Below, one piece after another: positions 9,373 to 18,076 of a stretch of 64,000 nt of DNA. A program made the position numbers and the translations under genes. The notes below the pieces were generated by a model. The model saw nothing but the letters and a program-made list of their open reading frames with translations, was not told the origin of the DNA and made no database searches. The stretch comes from Winogradskyella flava (lineage in GTDB: Bacteria > Bacteroidota > Bacteroidia > Flavobacteriales > Flavobacteriaceae): assembly GCF_014243395.1 (NCBI RefSeq), contig NZ_JACLCP010000002.1:558001-622000 (forward strand), written 5' to 3'. Positions within the stretch are counted from its first letter, which is position 1, and the number at the start of each line of letters is the position of its first letter.

Positions 9373-10263
9373 ATGTACAGCCTAAAAAATGATCAACTTA
9401 GAATACGCATTAAGCATGAAGGTGCCGAACTTTGTAGCATCACGAGTGTAACATCTAATCTTGAGTTTTTATGGCAAGCAGACCCTAAGTTTTGGGAAAG
9501 CCATGCTCCCAATCTATTCCCAATAATAGGTGTTATGAAAGATAATACCTACTATGTTAACGGAAAGGCCTATAATATGCCAAAGCATGGTTTTGTTAGA
9601 CATAATGAATCTTTTGAAGTTGTATCTAAGTCGGACACAAAGATGACTTTTAAACTTAATTCTAATAATGAATTAAAAGTATTATACCCATTCGATTTTG
9701 AATTTTTATTAACGTATGAACTTATTGAAAATGCATTACACGTGCACCACTCAGTAAAAAATCTAGATGACAAAACCCTATACTTCTCCTTAGGCGGCCA
9801 TCCTGCCTTTAATTGTCCATTGCATGAAAATGAGCATTACACAGATTACGTTTTAAAATTTGAAAATTCCGAGACCAGTCGATCTTATATTCTAAATATG
9901 GCTTCTGGTTTAGTGACTGATAAAACAAAATCCGTATTTACAAAGTGTGATGAAATCGAATTACAGCCAGATTTATTCAATGAAGATGCCTTAATATTTA
10001 AAGATCTTAGCTCAAGAAAAGTCACTTTAAAGCATAAAGAAAAGGGTAATATATTATCAGTAATTTTTGACAAATTTCCGTATCTAGGTATTTGGGCAAA
10101 GCCCAACGCACCCTATGTTTGTATCGAGCCTTGGATAGGTATTGCAGATTCAGAAAACACTAACCAACAGCTTTCTGAAAAGGAAGGCATTGTAGCCTTG
10201 AAGTCTAATTCAACTTTTTCTGCCACATATAGTATCGAAATAGACCAAACCCATTTGGTCTAA
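9373..10263 (+). CDS. Aldose 1-epimerase family protein (LacX-like)
   Basis: 296 residues from the ATG at 9373. Family members interconvert alpha and beta anomers of hexoses. The beta-sandwich motifs are present: FPIIGVMKDNTYYVNGK, MPKHGFVRH, the GGHPAFNCPL strand with the catalytic-type His, and CIEPWIG near the C-terminus. This combination is typical of the LacX-like subgroup, whose substrate is often uncertain. A reading frame extends upstream to a GTG at 9307, but the extra 22 residues are not family-like. No signal peptide. It is followed after 40 bp by the DEAD-box helicase. Confidence 0.85.
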   Translation: MYSLKNDQLRIRIKHEGAELCSITSVTSNLEFLWQADPKFWESHAPNLFPIIGVMKDNTYYVNGKAYNMPKHGFVRHNESFEVVSKSDTKMTFKLNSNNELKVLYPFDFEFLLTYELIENALHVHHSVKNLDDKTLYFSLGGHPAFNCPLHENEHYTDYVLKFENSETSRSYILNMASGLVTDKTKSVFTKCDEIELQPDLFNEDALIFKDLSSRKVTLKHKEKGNILSVIFDKFPYLGIWAKPNAPYVCIEPWIGIADSENTNQQLSEKEGIVALKSNSTFSATYSIEIDQTHLV

Positions 10264-10278
10264 GTAGATTATAAATGG

Positions 10279-10286
10279 TAGCTTTG
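10279..10286 (+). promoter_or_regulatory. Probable -7 element for the DEAD-box helicase gene
   Basis: TAGCTTTG matches the Bacteroidota -7 consensus TAnnTTTG. It lies 17 bp before the TTG start at 10304, implying a very short leader. A TTTGG at 10254-10258 about 20 bp upstream could serve as the -33 element. Confidence 0.45.
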
Positions 10287-10303
10287 CACAAAACAAGACC
10301 GTT

Positions 10304-11659
10304 TTGACCTTTCAGGATTTAAATTTAAATACCCCTCTATATAACGCCATTGATGATTTGGGTTTTAGCAACCCGACTCCTATCCAAGCAGAAGCTTTTA
10401 ATGTCGTGGCATCTGGTAAAGATGTTGTTGGCATTGCGCAAACAGGTACAGGTAAGACCTTTGCCTACATGCTACCTATTTTGCGGCATCTAAAATATTC
10501 ACAACAAGATAACCCAAGGGTTTTAGTTTTGGTGCCAACACGTGAATTAGTCGTTCAGGTGGTTGACGAGATTGAAAAACTATCTAAATACATCAATAAT
10601 CGTGTTTTGGGTGTTTATGGTGGCACAAACATTAATACGCAAAAGCAAGCCGTTGCCCAAGGACAAGACATCATTGTGGCCACCCCAGGTCGTTTGTACG
10701 ATTTGGCGGTAAGCCGAGTGTTACAGTTAAAATCTATTCAGAAATTAGTCATTGATGAAGTTGATGTGATGCTCGATTTAGGTTTTAGACATCAGCTGAT
10801 GAACATATTTGATATTCTACCTGAACGTCGACAAAATATTATGTTCTCCGCAACAATGACAAGTGATGTCGATGAATTAATTACAGATTTTTTCATCAAC
10901 CCAAATAAAATCTCCATTGCAGTTTCTGGTACACCTCTAGAGAATATTAATCAACAGCGATATAATGTTCCTAATTTTTATACCAAGGTAAATTTGTTAG
11001 AGCATTTGTTTCAAACTAAGGATGAGTTTTCCAAGGTTTTAATCTTTGTGGCCTATAAAAAAATGGCTGATCGTCTATTCGATAGACTTGAAGAGTTATT
11101 CCCAAATGAAACTTGCGTCATTCACTCCAACAAGACGCAGAATTATAGATTACGCAGTATAGAACAGTTTCGAGAAGGTGAACATCGGTTGCTAGTAGCT
11201 ACGGATGTTATGGCCAGAGGTCTTGATATTGATGATATAACTCATGTTATTAATTTTGACACTCCTGATTATCCTGAGAATTATATGCATAGAATAGGTA
11301 GAACTGGTCGTGCAGAAAAATTAGGACACAGTCTATTATTTTCGACGGAAAAAGAACAAGATGCTAGAGAGCGCCTTGAAGATTTAATGCAAATGCACAT
11401 AGAGACATTAGATATTCCTGATACTGTTGAAATATCGAGTGAGCTTATTGAAGAAGAGCGACCTCAAATAAAAGAACATTACAACCCTACAAAACGAAGA
11501 GCGGAAGACGAACCAGGGCCAGCTTTTCATGAAAAGAAAGACAAAAACAAAAAGGAAAATCTAGGCGGTTCTTATAGACGAGAAATTGCTAAGAAATATA
11601 AAAAGCCAAAAACTAGAGGCGATAAAAATTATAACAAACGCAATAAAAAGCGTAAATAA
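10304..11659 (+). CDS. DEAD-box RNA helicase (RhlE-like) with DEVD motif II
   Basis: 451 residues, cytoplasmic ATP-dependent RNA helicase. The Q motif is NPTPIQ at 23-28, motif I AQTGTGKT 45-52, PTREL 78-82, ATPGR 126-130, motif II DEVD 151-154, SAT 182-184, and motif VI HRIGRTGR 329-336. The C-terminal 70 residues are Lys/Arg rich and end in KRNKKRK, a likely RNA-binding tail. Motif II reads DEVD rather than DEAD, a known variant that keeps both acidic catalytic residues. Start is TTG at 10304; no ATG fits. It is followed by a hairpin terminator at 11665. Confidence 0.93.
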   Translation: MTFQDLNLNTPLYNAIDDLGFSNPTPIQAEAFNVVASGKDVVGIAQTGTGKTFAYMLPILRHLKYSQQDNPRVLVLVPTRELVVQVVDEIEKLSKYINNRVLGVYGGTNINTQKQAVAQGQDIIVATPGRLYDLAVSRVLQLKSIQKLVIDEVDVMLDLGFRHQLMNIFDILPERRQNIMFSATMTSDVDELITDFFINPNKISIAVSGTPLENINQQRYNVPNFYTKVNLLEHLFQTKDEFSKVLIFVAYKKMADRLFDRLEELFPNETCVIHSNKTQNYRLRSIEQFREGEHRLLVATDVMARGLDIDDITHVINFDTPDYPENYMHRIGRTGRAEKLGHSLLFSTEKEQDARERLEDLMQMHIETLDIPDTVEISSELIEEERPQIKEHYNPTKRRAEDEPGPAFHEKKDKNKKENLGGSYRREIAKKYKKPKTRGDKNYNKRNKKRK

Positions 11660-11664
11660 AAAGA

Positions 11665-11693
11665 AACCCCTTCATATTGAAGAGGTTGTCTTT
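11665..11693 (+). terminator. Intrinsic terminator after the DEAD-box helicase gene
   Basis: AACCCCTTCA-TAT-TGAAGAGGTT (11665-11687) forms a 10-bp stem with one mismatch and is followed by GTCTTTT. It starts 6 bp after the helicase stop codon. Confidence 0.7.
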
Positions 11694-11754
11694 TATATCT
11701 CAAGTACGGCAGGACCACATTTTATTTATAAAAATAAAATCTATAACCCTAACC

Positions 11755-12588
11755 TTATAGTTGGTCCTGCATTTGTACTTGATTTTCCACAATTTCGTCT
11801 ATAGGGACTATAAGCTTACCTTTATGGTTCTTAAGTATTATTGAGATATTTTCTACGGCCTCTATAGTATAATTCTCATTATTAAAAATAATTTCTTGCC
11901 CGATTTCAAATGTCTTACGCGCGTAAAATGCTTTCATTAGCTTTCCCACAACTTCTCTAGCTCCTAAACCAAAGGCTATAGCGAATGCCAATAGAAAAGC
12001 AGCAATAATCATATTAATATTATTGGTGATAATCTCAGTATCAATACCAGCTTGGTTCAGTGCTGTAATAGAAATAAAGGTTAACAATAGAAAGAATACC
12101 ACTTGGCTTATCATCTTTCCTCCCGATAAGTCCATGGACTCAAAAAGTGATTTTAGGCCATTCTTTACAAAATTTGCAAATAAAAGACCAATCATAAAGA
12201 TGACTAACGCTGTTAGTAATTTCGGAAGATAAGCTAATAACTCAGCTATTTGCTCCGAAATGATTTTAAGACCCATTATATCTGATGCCATTATAATGAG
12301 CATGATATACATTAACCATTTCACAAAACTGGATACAACCTTTATCGTATCGAAATTGAGGTTTTTACCTTCAACAATTTCAATTTCGTTAATTTTTTCA
12401 TCTAGCTTATTGACTTTAGCAAGTTTTAAAACTTTCTTAATAACCTTTACGATGAGCTTGGTTACAAAAAAGCCAATGAGTAAGACGAAAAATGTTCCGA
12501 TTAAATTCGGGAATATTGCTGAAATCTCTAACCACATTGATGAAAGAGATTCCATTGCTATATCTTTAAATCCTGTTACTTTTTCCAT
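11755..12588 (-). CDS. Small-conductance mechanosensitive channel family protein (conserved TM-helix type)
   Basis: 277 residues with several membrane segments, at about 25-50, 85-105, 120-145, 160-180 and 190-215. Gly/Ala-rich helices such as LLAFAIAFGLGAREVVGKL resemble the pore-lining TM of MscS relatives and the 'conserved TM helix' repeats. A short C-terminal beta domain (IGQEIIFNNENYTIEAVENISIILKN split over 225-252) looks like the MscS middle domain. Shorter than full MscS (about 286) and lacking the large cytoplasmic vestibule. Probably releases solutes on hypo-osmotic shock. It follows the sigma/small-protein pair by 34 bp in the same direction. Confidence 0.8.
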   Translation of the reverse strand: MEKVTGFKDIAMESLSSMWLEISAIFPNLIGTFFVLLIGFFVTKLIVKVIKKVLKLAKVNKLDEKINEIEIVEGKNLNFDTIKVVSSFVKWLMYIMLIIMASDIMGLKIISEQIAELLAYLPKLLTALVIFMIGLLFANFVKNGLKSLFESMDLSGGKMISQVVFFLLLTFISITALNQAGIDTEIITNNINMIIAAFLLAFAIAFGLGAREVVGKLMKAFYARKTFEIGQEIIFNNENYTIEAVENISIILKNHKGKLIVPIDEIVENQVQMQDQL

Positions 12589-12622
12589 ACTAATAATTTT
12601 AATGTTAGGGTTTATTCAGTAT

Positions 12623-12796
12623 TTATTCTTTTCTACTATTACTTACGCTATCAATGATATGGCCGAGATTATACGAAAATAACTCAGCTAAATCCATCAA
12701 TAACTTAGCCATTGCAATATCATGCATGACTTTACTTTTAAGCTCTGCTGGCACCTCCTTTAAAGGCTGATTTATTTTATTAAATGGATTTTCCAT
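12623..12796 (-). CDS. 57-residue protein overlapping the sigma-factor gene
   Basis: ATG at 12796, TAA at 12623-12625; 57 residues. It begins MENPFNKINQPLKEVPAEL and continues as an amphipathic helix with Ala/Leu-rich KVMHDIAMAKLLMDLAELF, ending in SVSNSRKE. The start lies 17 bp inside the 3' end of the sigma-factor gene in another frame, an arrangement that suggests translational coupling. No membrane segment or Cys pair is visible. I do not recognise a named family. Its position directly behind a sigma factor suggests a regulator or partner of that sigma factor, but this is inference only. Codon use is normal for the window. Confidence 0.75.
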   Translation of the reverse strand: MENPFNKINQPLKEVPAELKSKVMHDIAMAKLLMDLAELFSYNLGHIIDSVSNSRKE

Positions 12797-13373
12797 TCTT
12801 CGTATAATTATCGTACTTCTGTACTAGTTTTTCTTTTGCTCTTTTCAAGCGCATTTTTACAGCACTTTCTCCTATATCTAAAGCACTGGATAACTCTTTA
12901 ATCGAAAGGTTATCTTCATACTTTAATAGTAATATCATTTTTTCTTCAGGCGACATCAACTCCATGACTTTCTTTAATTTTTCTACTCGCATGTTTTGAA
13001 ACTCACGCGTAGAATCAATATCCTCACCTATATTCTGAATGTCAACATTTTCTGAACTTACAGATTTTTTCTCAAACTTTTTTGCTGTATTTCTAGTCAC
13101 ATAATTTACACAATGATTATAGGTAAATGCATATAACCATGTCGAAAATTTAGATTTGCCCTTAAAGCTTCCCAACTTTACAAAAACTCTTAGAAACACG
13201 TCTTGTGTCAAATCCTTAGCCTCATCCACACCATTAGCAAAACCATAGCACTTATTATACACCATAGTAGCATATCTATCGTACAGCACCTCGAACAACA
13301 TGGTGTCGTTGGTTTTAACGATTGCTTCTACGAGCGCTTCATCGGTTAGGCTATGAGTAGCGTCTGCTGTCAA
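12780..13373 (-). CDS. RNA polymerase sigma factor, sigma-70 family (ECF-like)
   Basis: 197 residues. Region 2 spans about 28-95 with YDRYATMVYNKCYGF, DLTQDVFLRVF and FSTWLYAFTYNHCVNYV. A charged linker follows (about 98-125), then region 4 with MSPEEKMILLLKYEDNLSI and the helix-turn-helix SSALDIGESAVKMRLKRAKE (about 155-180). The start appears to be TTG at 13373, because an in-frame TAA lies just upstream and no ATG is available. It is likely the head of a minus-strand unit with the 57-residue gene and the MscS-like channel. No classical anti-sigma factor with a membrane helix is adjacent. Confidence 0.9.
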   Translation of the reverse strand: MTADATHSLTDEALVEAIVKTNDTMLFEVLYDRYATMVYNKCYGFANGVDEAKDLTQDVFLRVFVKLGSFKGKSKFSTWLYAFTYNHCVNYVTRNTAKKFEKKSVSSENVDIQNIGEDIDSTREFQNMRVEKLKKVMELMSPEEKMILLLKYEDNLSIKELSSALDIGESAVKMRLKRAKEKLVQKYDNYTKNGKSI

Positions 13374-13461
13374 TTGATGTATTTGTTCGTTTTAACTTGG
13401 TTAGTTATTCTTTTAAGACACAACATTCTAAATGAGGTCACAAAAAAATTTAAAAAATTTC

Positions 13462-13866
13462 CTACTTTTTTAAACTTTCTTCCATATCGCTTAGATGATG
13501 CTGCAATGCCTGAGCAGAAATCTGGATTTCCCTAATCAAAAAAGCCAATGATAATATTAACAATATCAGAGCTGTTCCAAAAATCCAAACAGCCACAACA
13601 TGTTGATTTATATAAATAAGAAACATGGTCAATACGCAAAGTAAAAGACTGGATATACCAAAGATTTGCATCCAACGTGTTAGGTTTAGCCGCAATTTTA
13701 GATTATCGATTTGTCGAATTAATGAATCTTGAGGTCGTTCTCGATATTTTTCGCTTAAATTTCTTATTACGGCTGCATACGCCAAGAACCTATTGGTATA
13801 TGCCAACATTATCAAAGAGATAGCCGAAAATAAAAGTGCTGGTGTGGTTAATGTTAGTTCTTCCAT
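13462..13866 (-). CDS. DUF2721 family membrane protein
   Basis: 134 residues. Three hydrophobic segments, at about 8-28 (TPALLFSAISLIMLAYTNRF), 66-86 and 92-110, surround a basic central stretch (NLSEKYRERPQDSLIRQIDNLKLRL). This pattern, with the hallmark 'PALLFSAISLIMLAYTNRF' N-terminus, is that of DUF2721 proteins, whose function is unknown. It is 88 bp upstream of the sigma-factor start in the same direction. Confidence 0.85.
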   Translation of the reverse strand: MEELTLTTPALLFSAISLIMLAYTNRFLAYAAVIRNLSEKYRERPQDSLIRQIDNLKLRLNLTRWMQIFGISSLLLCVLTMFLIYINQHVVAVWIFGTALILLILSLAFLIREIQISAQALQHHLSDMEESLKK

Positions 13867-13911
13867 TGATCCTTTTTACAAAATTACTGAAATAAAAAAT
13901 GAGGTATAAAA

Positions 13912-13937
13912 AAAGCGAACTTAAAAAAGTTCGCTTT
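13912..13937 (-). terminator. Intrinsic terminator of the GTTCGC type (copy 1)
   Basis: Perfect 11-bp stem AAAGCGAACTT / AAGTTCGCTTT with an AAAA loop. On the minus strand the 3' arm runs into seven T, so it terminates the transcript of the gene ending at 13977. Its 3' arm GTTCGCTTTTTTT recurs at 21896 and 23881. Confidence 0.85.
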
Positions 13938-13976
13938 AAGATAAAGTCTATTTATAAGACCTAATATTATACTGAT

Positions 13977-14573
13977 TTATTCTATAACAATACCCTTTTG
14001 TTTTGCAAAGGTCTCTATGGTTCCTAAGCCTAATTCTTTTCTACGTTCGTTTACACTATCAGGATTCTCAATATCAAAAAATTGTGGTGTTCCAGAAGTA
14101 TAATCTATTTGTGTCCCATAAAGTTGTGGTTTGTCTGAATTGATTAACATCCTATCAATTAAACGTGCATAATGAACTGCTTGAGATTCTTTTTTAAGTA
14201 CCGAAGCCAATAAAAGTGGTGCATATTTTTCTTTTGACTCTGCACTTCCGTGCTGTAAAACGGTCCAGAGTGATGTATTTGCCAACCTTCCTACTTGAGA
14301 AATACCAAGCCACCCGTAAGAATCTATAATATCAGTAACTTGCTTTTCAAGCACCTTATCTTGTGCTTCTACAACTTCCCAAAAATAATCGTATGCCGCT
14401 GAATCTTTACCTAGCTTATTCTCTGCATCCATATAGATGCGTCTAAACGTCTGGTCTTTCATAAAAATGATTTCTAATTCTGTTTTTAAAGAATCTAATT
14501 CCATTTGGGTTGGCGTTTTTTGTTGGCCATAAACCATTGATGAAATGAATAGGATAAAAAACAATTTTTTCAT
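13977..14573 (-). CDS. Exported DUF6624-like protein
   Basis: 198 residues. Signal peptide at 1-16, probably cut before QQKTPTQ. The mature part has SYGWLGISQVG, a central VLQHGSAESKEKYAPLL, ARLIDRMLINSDKPQLYGTQ and the final NERRKELGLGTIETF. This is the pattern I associate with DUF6624, found widely in Bacteroidota with no known activity. The QHG and DR-x-YGTQ pieces are likely the functional site. A strong terminator follows. It is separated by 149 bp from the esterase gene upstream. Confidence 0.72.
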   Translation of the reverse strand: MKKLFFILFISSMVYGQQKTPTQMELDSLKTELEIIFMKDQTFRRIYMDAENKLGKDSAAYDYFWEVVEAQDKVLEKQVTDIIDSYGWLGISQVGRLANTSLWTVLQHGSAESKEKYAPLLLASVLKKESQAVHYARLIDRMLINSDKPQLYGTQIDYTSGTPQFFDIENPDSVNERRKELGLGTIETFAKQKGIVIE

Positions 14574-14722
14574 TTTATTAATTAATAAATTTCTTTAAAT
14601 ATAACTAAATAGTTAGTTTAAATTTTGAGTTTGTATTGGTCTACTTTAATCGTGATATCAATTGTAAAGAAAAATCTTAACCCTTATTATAAAAAGGTAT
14701 AGAGTGGTTCCGTTTATCATTA

Positions 14723-15946
14723 TTAGTTCTCAAGTTTCTCAAGTTTAACACTAGCATCTTCATTCCCATCTATATCAATGGCTTTTTTATAATATGCAAT
14801 AGCCACTGCTTTATCTTTTTGTGATACATAATAATCTCCTAATGCAACCCAGCTTCCTGATTTATCTGGATAAAAATCTAGATTCATTTCAAAGAAAGCA
14901 AGGGCTTTTTCAGGAAGATTGTGACCTTCTAACATAAAGAAACCAACATCATTTATTAAATTCCATTCTGGTTTTATTTCACGCTTCATTCGTTTACTCA
15001 ATTTTTCGTAGTGCTTGTAATAAGGATCTATAAGTTGTTCAATCGAATACCTTTTTGGTGTATTAAACCTCCACATCTCATGAAATGGAAACCATGAAAA
15101 AACAGATCTTAACCCATTATATTGCGCTGGTATGACTACGCTTCCATGATCTTCATCTTTAAAATATTCCCATTTATAATTGAGTTTTTTGCTATTTTCT
15201 ACTAACAAGTCATGAAACTTTAGATTAGCTCTAATCTGCTCAGTAGGTTCTGTTTTATCCTTTCTTACTTTAACGGTATCCATAGCTTTTCCAAGACTGT
15301 TAGCAACGGCTATATACAATGATTTCTCTTTCAGGTTTTTCGCATTAATTTTTTCCTCAGCTTCTTTTACGAGTTGCTCTTTATCCCACCATAGGCTGGG
15401 ATCTATGGCTAAATAGTTATCAAAAACATTGTCGTGATTCAAAAAAGTGTAGAGTACAAATAAACCACCTGTAGAATGACCTATGATTGTGCTATTATTC
15501 TCTGCTGGATATTTATTATTTATAAAAGGTTTTAATTCTTGTTCTACAAACATTAAGAAGTTACTGGCACCTCCAGAAGTTTTTGATTCATGTCCACGCT
15601 GAAATGGCACATTAGTTGGTGTAAAATCCCTGGTTCTATCGGTATTGGTAATGCCTACAATAATGGAGTTAGGAATCTGCCACGGTATTAATTGCTTTAG
15701 CATCGCAGTTATAGAATAGAAATTCTTAGATGCATCTAGCACGTAAATCACTGGATACTTTTTTAAGCTATCTATTTCTTCTGGGACTTGTATCCAAATT
15801 TCTCTTTGCTCCTTTAATCTTTCAGAATACAAACTATCAACTTGCCCAATTACAATTTGTTTTTCTCCATTTTGATTTAGTTGAGCTGTTCCCTTAAAAT
15901 GAAAGCATGATATAATTAAGGCGATAATAACTGTATAATTTCTCAT
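14723..15946 (-). CDS. Exported esterase-D-like alpha/beta hydrolase with a C-terminal TPR
   Basis: 407 residues; signal peptide about 1-21. The esterase D/IroE-like fold shows YPVIYVLDA at 64-72, the nucleophile elbow GHSTGG at 156-161 (Ser158), YLAIDPSLWWDKE, and a late catalytic His in DEDHGSVV. Residues about 335-400 contain at least one TPR motif (SWVALGDYYVSQKDKAVAIA). Relatives hydrolyse esters of siderophores or acyl sugars; the substrate here is unknown. The gene starts 18 bp after the serine-hydrolase stop codon and is very likely cotranscribed with it. Confidence 0.85.
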   Translation of the reverse strand: MRNYTVIIALIISCFHFKGTAQLNQNGEKQIVIGQVDSLYSERLKEQREIWIQVPEEIDSLKKYPVIYVLDASKNFYSITAMLKQLIPWQIPNSIIVGITNTDRTRDFTPTNVPFQRGHESKTSGGASNFLMFVEQELKPFINNKYPAENNSTIIGHSTGGLFVLYTFLNHDNVFDNYLAIDPSLWWDKEQLVKEAEEKINAKNLKEKSLYIAVANSLGKAMDTVKVRKDKTEPTEQIRANLKFHDLLVENSKKLNYKWEYFKDEDHGSVVIPAQYNGLRSVFSWFPFHEMWRFNTPKRYSIEQLIDPYYKHYEKLSKRMKREIKPEWNLINDVGFFMLEGHNLPEKALAFFEMNLDFYPDKSGSWVALGDYYVSQKDKAVAIAYYKKAIDIDGNEDASVKLEKLEN

Positions 15947-15964
15947 TTGCCGAATAATCTTAAT

Positions 15965-17284
15965 TTACTGTTTCTTAAACATTATGGGCTTATCATCTCC
16001 TTTTGTAAATTTTACAGCTCCAATACCTGGATAAAAATCCAACACGATTCCTAAAGTATCAAATGTAAATTGATGCTGCTTAGTAGGTGTTAATTCTTTT
16101 AAATTACTCTGTTCTGGAGCGCCCATTAAAATAGTGCCATTAGCTTTAAATATTAACTTATACTCAACTTCTTCACTAGCATATTCACCTTCATATTGCT
16201 CTACCTGCTGTTCAGTTAATTCAATTTCTGTAAAAACTGGTATGGTAATAGGTTGACCAGCAGAAACACGAAACGCCGACATCATAATATCAATTTTTCT
16301 GTAGTCCAATCCGTTAGCAACTAAAGCAATAGTAGTCTGCATGTCGGGAATATGTACCAATACCGATTGAAAACCATCTATACCACCTTCACTTGCATAA
16401 ACGTCCAATCCATTGACATTAGCATAGAACAGTCCATGACATACATCGTTATTATCCGTTTTCTTCATGTCTTCAAAACTAGAGGTAGACATGAGTTTTC
16501 CTGTAAACAAGGCATTCATAAATTGAGTTAAATCCTTAGATGTAGATACAATAGCACCAGCACCACCTGGATTGGACATATCTGTTTCCTGTTGTTTTAA
16601 CCAATAATTAAGTGCTATTGTGTAAGACTGACTTTCGTTTGATTCCACATCGATCTTTCCACCGTAATAGGTGCTTTTTAATCCTATCTTATCAGTAATT
16701 CTGGCTTTTAGAATTTCTGCATAATTTTTCTTATCTAAATCCTCTGCGATATAGCCCAATAATAGATAATTGGTATTACTATAGGCTATGTCCTCACCTG
16801 GAGTAAAATCTAATTCATACGCTTTTATTCTTGATAGCATTTGTTGTTTTGTTGACTTTTCTAGCATCCAATCCCCAAACTTTGGATCATTGGTAATATT
16901 GAAAAGCCCACTACTATGGCTTAACATCTGGGCAATGGTAATGTTTGAAGCGTTTGGGATTTTGGGATAAAATTGTGATAACGGTGTACCTAAAGTCAGT
17001 TTTCCTTCGTCCACCAACTGAAAAATCATAACTGCAGTAAATGCTTTGGTAATAGAACCTATTCTGAATTTCGTTTCTGTTGCGTTTTTAATTTTACCAT
17101 CAACATCGGCATATCCGACAGCTTTATTGTACACTTCTACACCGCCTTTTGTAATGGTCATCGCACCCATAAGCTTATTATTAGTTTCTAGAACAGTTAA
17201 AAGTTCATCTAGCTGATTAAAATTTTGTGCATTTAAGTTGAGGGCATTGCAAAGCAACACGAAAAGAAGACATATCTTTTTCAT
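15965..17284 (-). CDS. Exported serine hydrolase of the class C beta-lactamase / penicillin-binding family
   Basis: 439 residues with signal peptide 1-20. The catalytic SxxK is SITK at 77-80 and the second motif YSN is at 168-170. The region around 285-305 (YASEGGIDGFQS) supplies the third-motif area without a typical HxG. The last 100 residues form a beta-rich tail (EGEYASEEVEYKLIF) of the kind seen in DUF3471-type extensions. Family members are D,D-peptidases, esterases or beta-lactamases. It is upstream of the esterase gene by 18 bp; the two may process the same envelope substrate, which is inference. Confidence 0.88.
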   Translation of the reverse strand: MKKICLLFVLLCNALNLNAQNFNQLDELLTVLETNNKLMGAMTITKGGVEVYNKAVGYADVDGKIKNATETKFRIGSITKAFTAVMIFQLVDEGKLTLGTPLSQFYPKIPNASNITIAQMLSHSSGLFNITNDPKFGDWMLEKSTKQQMLSRIKAYELDFTPGEDIAYSNTNYLLLGYIAEDLDKKNYAEILKARITDKIGLKSTYYGGKIDVESNESQSYTIALNYWLKQQETDMSNPGGAGAIVSTSKDLTQFMNALFTGKLMSTSSFEDMKKTDNNDVCHGLFYANVNGLDVYASEGGIDGFQSVLVHIPDMQTTIALVANGLDYRKIDIMMSAFRVSAGQPITIPVFTEIELTEQQVEQYEGEYASEEVEYKLIFKANGTILMGAPEQSNLKELTPTKQHQFTFDTLGIVLDFYPGIGAVKFTKGDDKPIMFKKQ

Positions 17285-17408
17285 AATAGAATTATTTGTA
17301 TGTTATTGAAATTGTTTTTTACTATTTACTGGCGTATGGTCATGTGCCAGTGTGTAAAATCCTTACTGGTTTTTAAATTAAAGACCAAGTTTATTTTTGA
17401 GAGTAGCT

Positions 17409-18035
17409 TTAATTATTAGGTCTTTCAGGAATATAAATAACATCGATTTCAATATCATTTCCATATTTTACTAGTATGGAACATAATACAGAAACAGTTT
17501 CTCCGTTGTGACTAGCAGGTTTCATCACTGGCATTTTTCGGAGTACCCTAAGGATTTCTGCTTGAATAGTTATTTCTGAATCCCTAACTTTCATACCGGT
17601 TAAGTTTCCGGTTTGGTCAATTATAAAAAAAGCATCTACCTGCTTTGGTTCAGTGAGGTTTAAATCTTTAGATAAATTGACGTTAAACTCTCTTTTAATA
17701 AATGCTGCTATTTTAGTCTTAAAACATGCTCTCGTTTCTTCTTTTGAAAGATTATCACAACCGTCATAGATAGGTGCTATTTCTACATCTTTTAATACCA
17801 TTCTATCATCAGGACTATAATTTGCTAAGCCTTCATCTCGCGACATTATACTGCATAAACTCAAAATAGCCTGCTCCTCTTCTTTTGTGATATTTCCTTG
17901 TACCATTATCTGTTGTTGAACAGCGTTAATTTTCATTATCAATTCACTTTCAGAAATTTGTTCTGAAGATTTTTCGTTGCAAGAGAAAAAAAGCAATATT
18001 GTACTTAAACTAATAATTAATCTTAATTGATTCAT
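17409..18035 (-). CDS. Lipoprotein with a TonB-C-like domain
   Basis: 208 residues. The signal ends FFSC at 16-19, so Cys19 is probably lipidated. The N-terminal 80 residues are helical and charged. The C-terminal half has DAFFIIDQTGNLTGMKVRDS, AEILRVLRKMPVMKPASHNG and VSVLCSILVKYG. This is the strand-helix-strand pattern of Bacteroidota 'energy transducer TonB' C-terminal domains. No TonB-type transmembrane anchor or proline-rich spacer is present. It follows an ExbB/MotA-like gene by 41 bp in the same direction, an arrangement that suggests a pared-down energy-transfer pair; function unproven. Confidence 0.7.
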   Translation of the reverse strand: MNQLRLIISLSTILLFFSCNEKSSEQISESELIMKINAVQQQIMVQGNITKEEEQAILSLCSIMSRDEGLANYSPDDRMVLKDVEIAPIYDGCDNLSKEETRACFKTKIAAFIKREFNVNLSKDLNLTEPKQVDAFFIIDQTGNLTGMKVRDSEITIQAEILRVLRKMPVMKPASHNGETVSVLCSILVKYGNDIEIDVIYIPERPNN

Positions 18036-18076
18036 AGCGGATATTTATTTGATTATACCTTATAGGATTAATTTAT

